Under the pieces are notes generated by a model. The model made no database searches and had not been told where the DNA came from. It was given only the letters and a program-made list of their open reading frames with translations. A stretch of 64,000 bases of DNA. It comes from Paraclostridium tenue (lineage in GTDB: Bacteria > Bacillota > Clostridia > Peptostreptococcales > Peptostreptococcaceae). The translations under genes were made by a program, and so were the position numbers. The stretch lies in contig NZ_BAAACP010000002.1 of NCBI RefSeq assembly GCF_039521565.1, positions 124,001 to 188,000 of the forward strand, written 5' to 3'. How positions within the stretch are numbered: position 1 is the first letter of the stretch; the number at the start of each line of letters is the position of its first letter. Below, piece after piece: positions 61,841 through 64,000 of this stretch.

Positions 61841-62693
61841 TTGCTTTATTTTCACTCTTACACATTTTTATTTTTTCAACTACTACATCATACATAGCAC
61901 GTTTTGCAGGTACTAGATATTGTCTTGGGTCTGAGGCATTAGGATTTTCATTAAAATATTCTTTTATAGCATTTGAAAAAGGTATTTTAAGCTCTGTAGC
62001 TATATTAACTTTACAAATTCCTTTTTCTATAGCAGTTTGAACTGCTTCATATGGAACTCCTGATGCTCCATGAAGTACAAGTGGAACATTAACTATACTT
62101 TTTATTTTTTCTAGTCTTTCAAAATCTAATTTAGGTTCACTCTTGTATAAACCATGTGCAGTACCTATAGCTACTGCTAATGAATCTACTCCAGTTAATT
62201 TAACAAATTCATAAGCTTCATTTGGATCTGTTAAGAATGAATCTTTTTCATCTACTTTTAAATCATCTTCCACTCCACCTAACTTTCCAAGTTCTGCTTC
62301 AACTGTAGCCTCATGCTTATGTGCAAAATCAACTACATCTTTAACAATTTCAACATTTTTTTTAAATTCATATTTTGATGCGTCAATCATAACAGACCTA
62401 CAACCAAGTTTTATTATATTTTTTATATCTTCTACATTTTCATGATGATCTAGGTGAAATGTTAAAGGTATATCATTTAACTTACTGCCTTTTTCTATTA
62501 TAGATAAAAGGTAATTTTCATTTGCATACTTAACTGTAGATGGCGTTGCTGCTAATATAACAGGTGATTTTAAATCACTAGCTGCTTGAAGTACTACTTG
62601 TATCGTTTCTAAATTGTGTATATTAAATGCAGGTATTGCATAACCTCCCCTTTGAGCTTTTAATAACATTTCTTTAGTTGATATTAAACTCAT
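61818..62693 (-). CDS. Class II aldolase, tagatose/fructose-bisphosphate type
   Basis: The 291-residue Zn aldolase has IPAFNIHNLETIQVVLQAA, PLTFHLDHHENVEDI (metal histidine), GCRSVMIDAS, ATVEAELGKLGG, AIGTAHGLYKSEPKL and LVLHGASGVP. It is like GatY/KbaY and Fba; the operon context (AgaS, kinase) favours tagatose 1,6-bisphosphate cleavage to dihydroxyacetone phosphate and glyceraldehyde 3-phosphate. Start behind AAAAAGGAGAAAATAAT. Confidence 0.9.
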   Translation of the reverse strand: MSLISTKEMLLKAQRGGYAIPAFNIHNLETIQVVLQAASDLKSPVILAATPSTVKYANENYLLSIIEKGSKLNDIPLTFHLDHHENVEDIKNIIKLGCRSVMIDASKYEFKKNVEIVKDVVDFAHKHEATVEAELGKLGGVEDDLKVDEKDSFLTDPNEAYEFVKLTGVDSLAVAIGTAHGLYKSEPKLDFERLEKIKSIVNVPLVLHGASGVPYEAVQTAIEKGICKVNIATELKIPFSNAIKEYFNENPNASDPRQYLVPAKRAMYDVVVEKIKMCKSENKANDNSYNI

Positions 62694-62708
62694 ATTATTT
62701 TCTCCTTT

Positions 62709-63896
62709 TTATAAATTATATATTATTACACCTTGAACAACCCTATTAACTTCACCTGTTGGGCATGGATTATCTGGAGTTATCCCTAAGTTTTCTGATT
62801 TTAAAAATGACAGTATCTGACCAAAGACAATTTGTTGAAGTGGAAGTAATGCTTCATTCCCTACTTTATAATCTATATTTTCTAAATCAAATACATAATT
62901 TGCTTTTTCTTTTAAACTACTTTCTATATCACAACCTACCAATACAACTTTGTCACCTTTTCTATGAGATAAAATTTCTTTTGCTAAATCTATATCATAT
63001 AATCTAGTATATTTATCATTTGATATATAAATTGTAGTTATACTTTTATCATTTATAACAGACTTTGGTCCATGCCTAAATCCTAAAGGTGTATCATAAC
63101 TTGCATTAACTATTCCAGCTGTTAATTCTAAAACCTTTAAAGCACTTTCTCTAGCTATACCTTTACTAGTTCCTGATCCTAAATAAATTATTCTTTCAAA
63201 ATCTTCATTTATTAAATTGGATATTTTATCTATATTATTTTCTATAAATCTCTCAACAGATGCTGATAAATTTTCAACATCTTTAGTGAAATTATTTATA
63301 TTGTTTATATTAAAAATTCCTATACAACTTAGTACCATAGTCGTAAAGCTACTAGTCATAGCAAATCCTAGGTCGTTAGTTTGTGGTGGCATAAGAAGCA
63401 ATAAACTTTTTTCATCTTCTTCAGTGTTTAATGCTAACTTGCCATTTTCATTACAAGTTATTATAACTTGATAAAGTTCATCTACAAGTTCATTGGCTAA
63501 ATTAACAGCATGAACACTTTCTGGAGAATTACCAGATCTTGCAAAAGATATTAAAAGTGTTGGTATATCTTTTATAAAATAATTTTTTGGGCTTGCTACT
63601 AAATCTGTTGTAGCTATAGCTTCTACTTTTTTATTTAATATCTTAGTTAAGTAAGGTTCACATGTTTCTCCTGCAAATGCAGATGTACCTGCTCCAGTTA
63701 GTATAATTCTATAATTATCTTTAGATAAAAATTCTTCTAAAAATATTTTTATATTATTTTTATTATTGTATAGGTTTTTTACAGCTTCTCTCCATGTATT
63801 GGGTTGTTGAACTATTTCTTTTGCTGTATTTATCCCACTACAATCTTCTAATCTTTTTAATTCTATTCCTAAAAGTTTTTTAGACATAGTTTTCAA
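62709..63896 (-). CDS. agaS: AgaS-family SIS sugar-phosphate isomerase/deaminase
   Basis: The 395-residue protein has two SIS domains: RIILTGAGTSAFAGETCEPYL, SFARSGNSPESVHAVNLA, MTSSFTTMVLSC, and IYLGSGTSKGIARESALKVLEL with DTPLGFRHGPKSVI. AgaS converts galactosamine 6-phosphate to tagatose 6-phosphate. It is the first gene of the operon. The start is TTG at 63896 behind AGAAGGGG; an ATG nine bases on is too far from it. Confidence 0.9.
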   Translation of the reverse strand: MKTMSKKLLGIELKRLEDCSGINTAKEIVQQPNTWREAVKNLYNNKNNIKIFLEEFLSKDNYRIILTGAGTSAFAGETCEPYLTKILNKKVEAIATTDLVASPKNYFIKDIPTLLISFARSGNSPESVHAVNLANELVDELYQVIITCNENGKLALNTEEDEKSLLLLMPPQTNDLGFAMTSSFTTMVLSCIGIFNINNINNFTKDVENLSASVERFIENNIDKISNLINEDFERIIYLGSGTSKGIARESALKVLELTAGIVNASYDTPLGFRHGPKSVINDKSITTIYISNDKYTRLYDIDLAKEILSHRKGDKVVLVGCDIESSLKEKANYVFDLENIDYKVGNEALLPLQQIVFGQILSFLKSENLGITPDNPCPTGEVNRVVQGVIIYNL

Positions 63897-63956
63897 TCAT
63901 ACCCCTTCTTATTAATTGTTTATATTAATATTGTATTGTTTTACATTTAATATGTA

Positions 63957-63999
63957 TTTGTAATTTTGTACTTACGTTTTGTACTTTTGTACGTTTGTA
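63957..63999. promoter_or_regulatory. Five TTTGTA boxes upstream of the agaS operon
   Basis: TTTGTA occurs at 63957, 63965, 63978, 63986 and 63994, spaced 8, 13, 8 and 8. Read toward agaS these are TACAAA boxes about 60 to 105 bases before the start. Tandem CAAA-type boxes are typical of operators for DeoR-family repressors of sugar operons. The array may go on past the window edge. Confidence 0.5.
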
Positions 64000-64000
64000 A

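Noticed and set aside
1..64000. CRISPR arrays, tRNA or rRNA genes, IS elements, prophage
   Set aside because: I found no regularly spaced repeats, no tRNA-like or rRNA sequence, and no transposase, integrase or phage structural genes on either strand.

Overview
The window looks like chromosome from a spore-forming, anaerobic member of the Peptostreptococcaceae, close to Clostridioides difficile. The DNA is strongly AT-rich, and TTG starts behind strong Shine-Dalgarno sites are common. A peroxiredoxin-chitinase fusion (CotE type), a PdaA-type deacetylase, a SpoIVB-like S55 peptidase, a class III fructose-bisphosphatase and ATP-driven 2-hydroxyacyl-CoA dehydratase-type enzymes all fit that group. 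There is no rRNA, tRNA, IS element, prophage or CRISPR array. The species assignment is inference, not a match I could run.

Layout. 1-9 kb: a ferredoxin (cut by the window edge) divergent from a TetR regulator, a DEAD-box helicase, an YnbB-type PLP enzyme, an SSB paralogue, a cyclophilin, a PTS IIA protein and an alanine/glycine:cation symporter. 9-20 kb: fbp, murJ, two zinc-ribbon proteins, then a leftward run dnaG-rpoD-trmK-nif3. 20-26 kb: a tight leftward folate operon pabA-pabB-pabC-(nucleotidyltransferase)-folE-folP-folB-folK-aroF. It supplies pABA and pterin, and its DAHP synthase feeds the chorismate that PabAB uses. 26-37 kb: envelope and accessory genes (deacetylase, CAP-domain, MORN, YitT, LrgAB) and a set of WG-repeat, TPR and PP2C-phosphatase genes with a decayed gene remnant between them.

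37-50 kb: the cotE-like gene, a lysine riboswitch upstream of an NhaC-family transporter, a double-cubane-type dehydratase with its ATP-dependent activator, a Ca2+/cation antiporter, a pyridoxamine kinase, PdaA, a secreted PHP-domain protein and the SpoIVB-like peptidase. 50-58 kb: small transporters, a radical SAM protein, and a self-contained regulatory unit: a PAS-sigma54 activator, divergent from an EamA exporter that has an excellent -24/-12 promoter, with repeated dyads between them. A DJ-1/HAD/cinA operon follows. 58-64 kb: an AraC regulator facing a leftward amino-sugar operon (agaS, class II aldolase, PfkB kinase, BadF-type kinase) with five TTTGTA boxes upstream.

Convergent gene pairs are very often separated by long, perfect AT-rich palindromes that act as shared bidirectional terminators and include the stop codons of one or both genes. 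The most interesting items are the sigma54/PAS/EamA unit, the unknown nucleotidyltransferase inside the folate operon, the gene remnant in the TPR/PP2C cluster, the TTTGTA array, and a probable AUA start codon.
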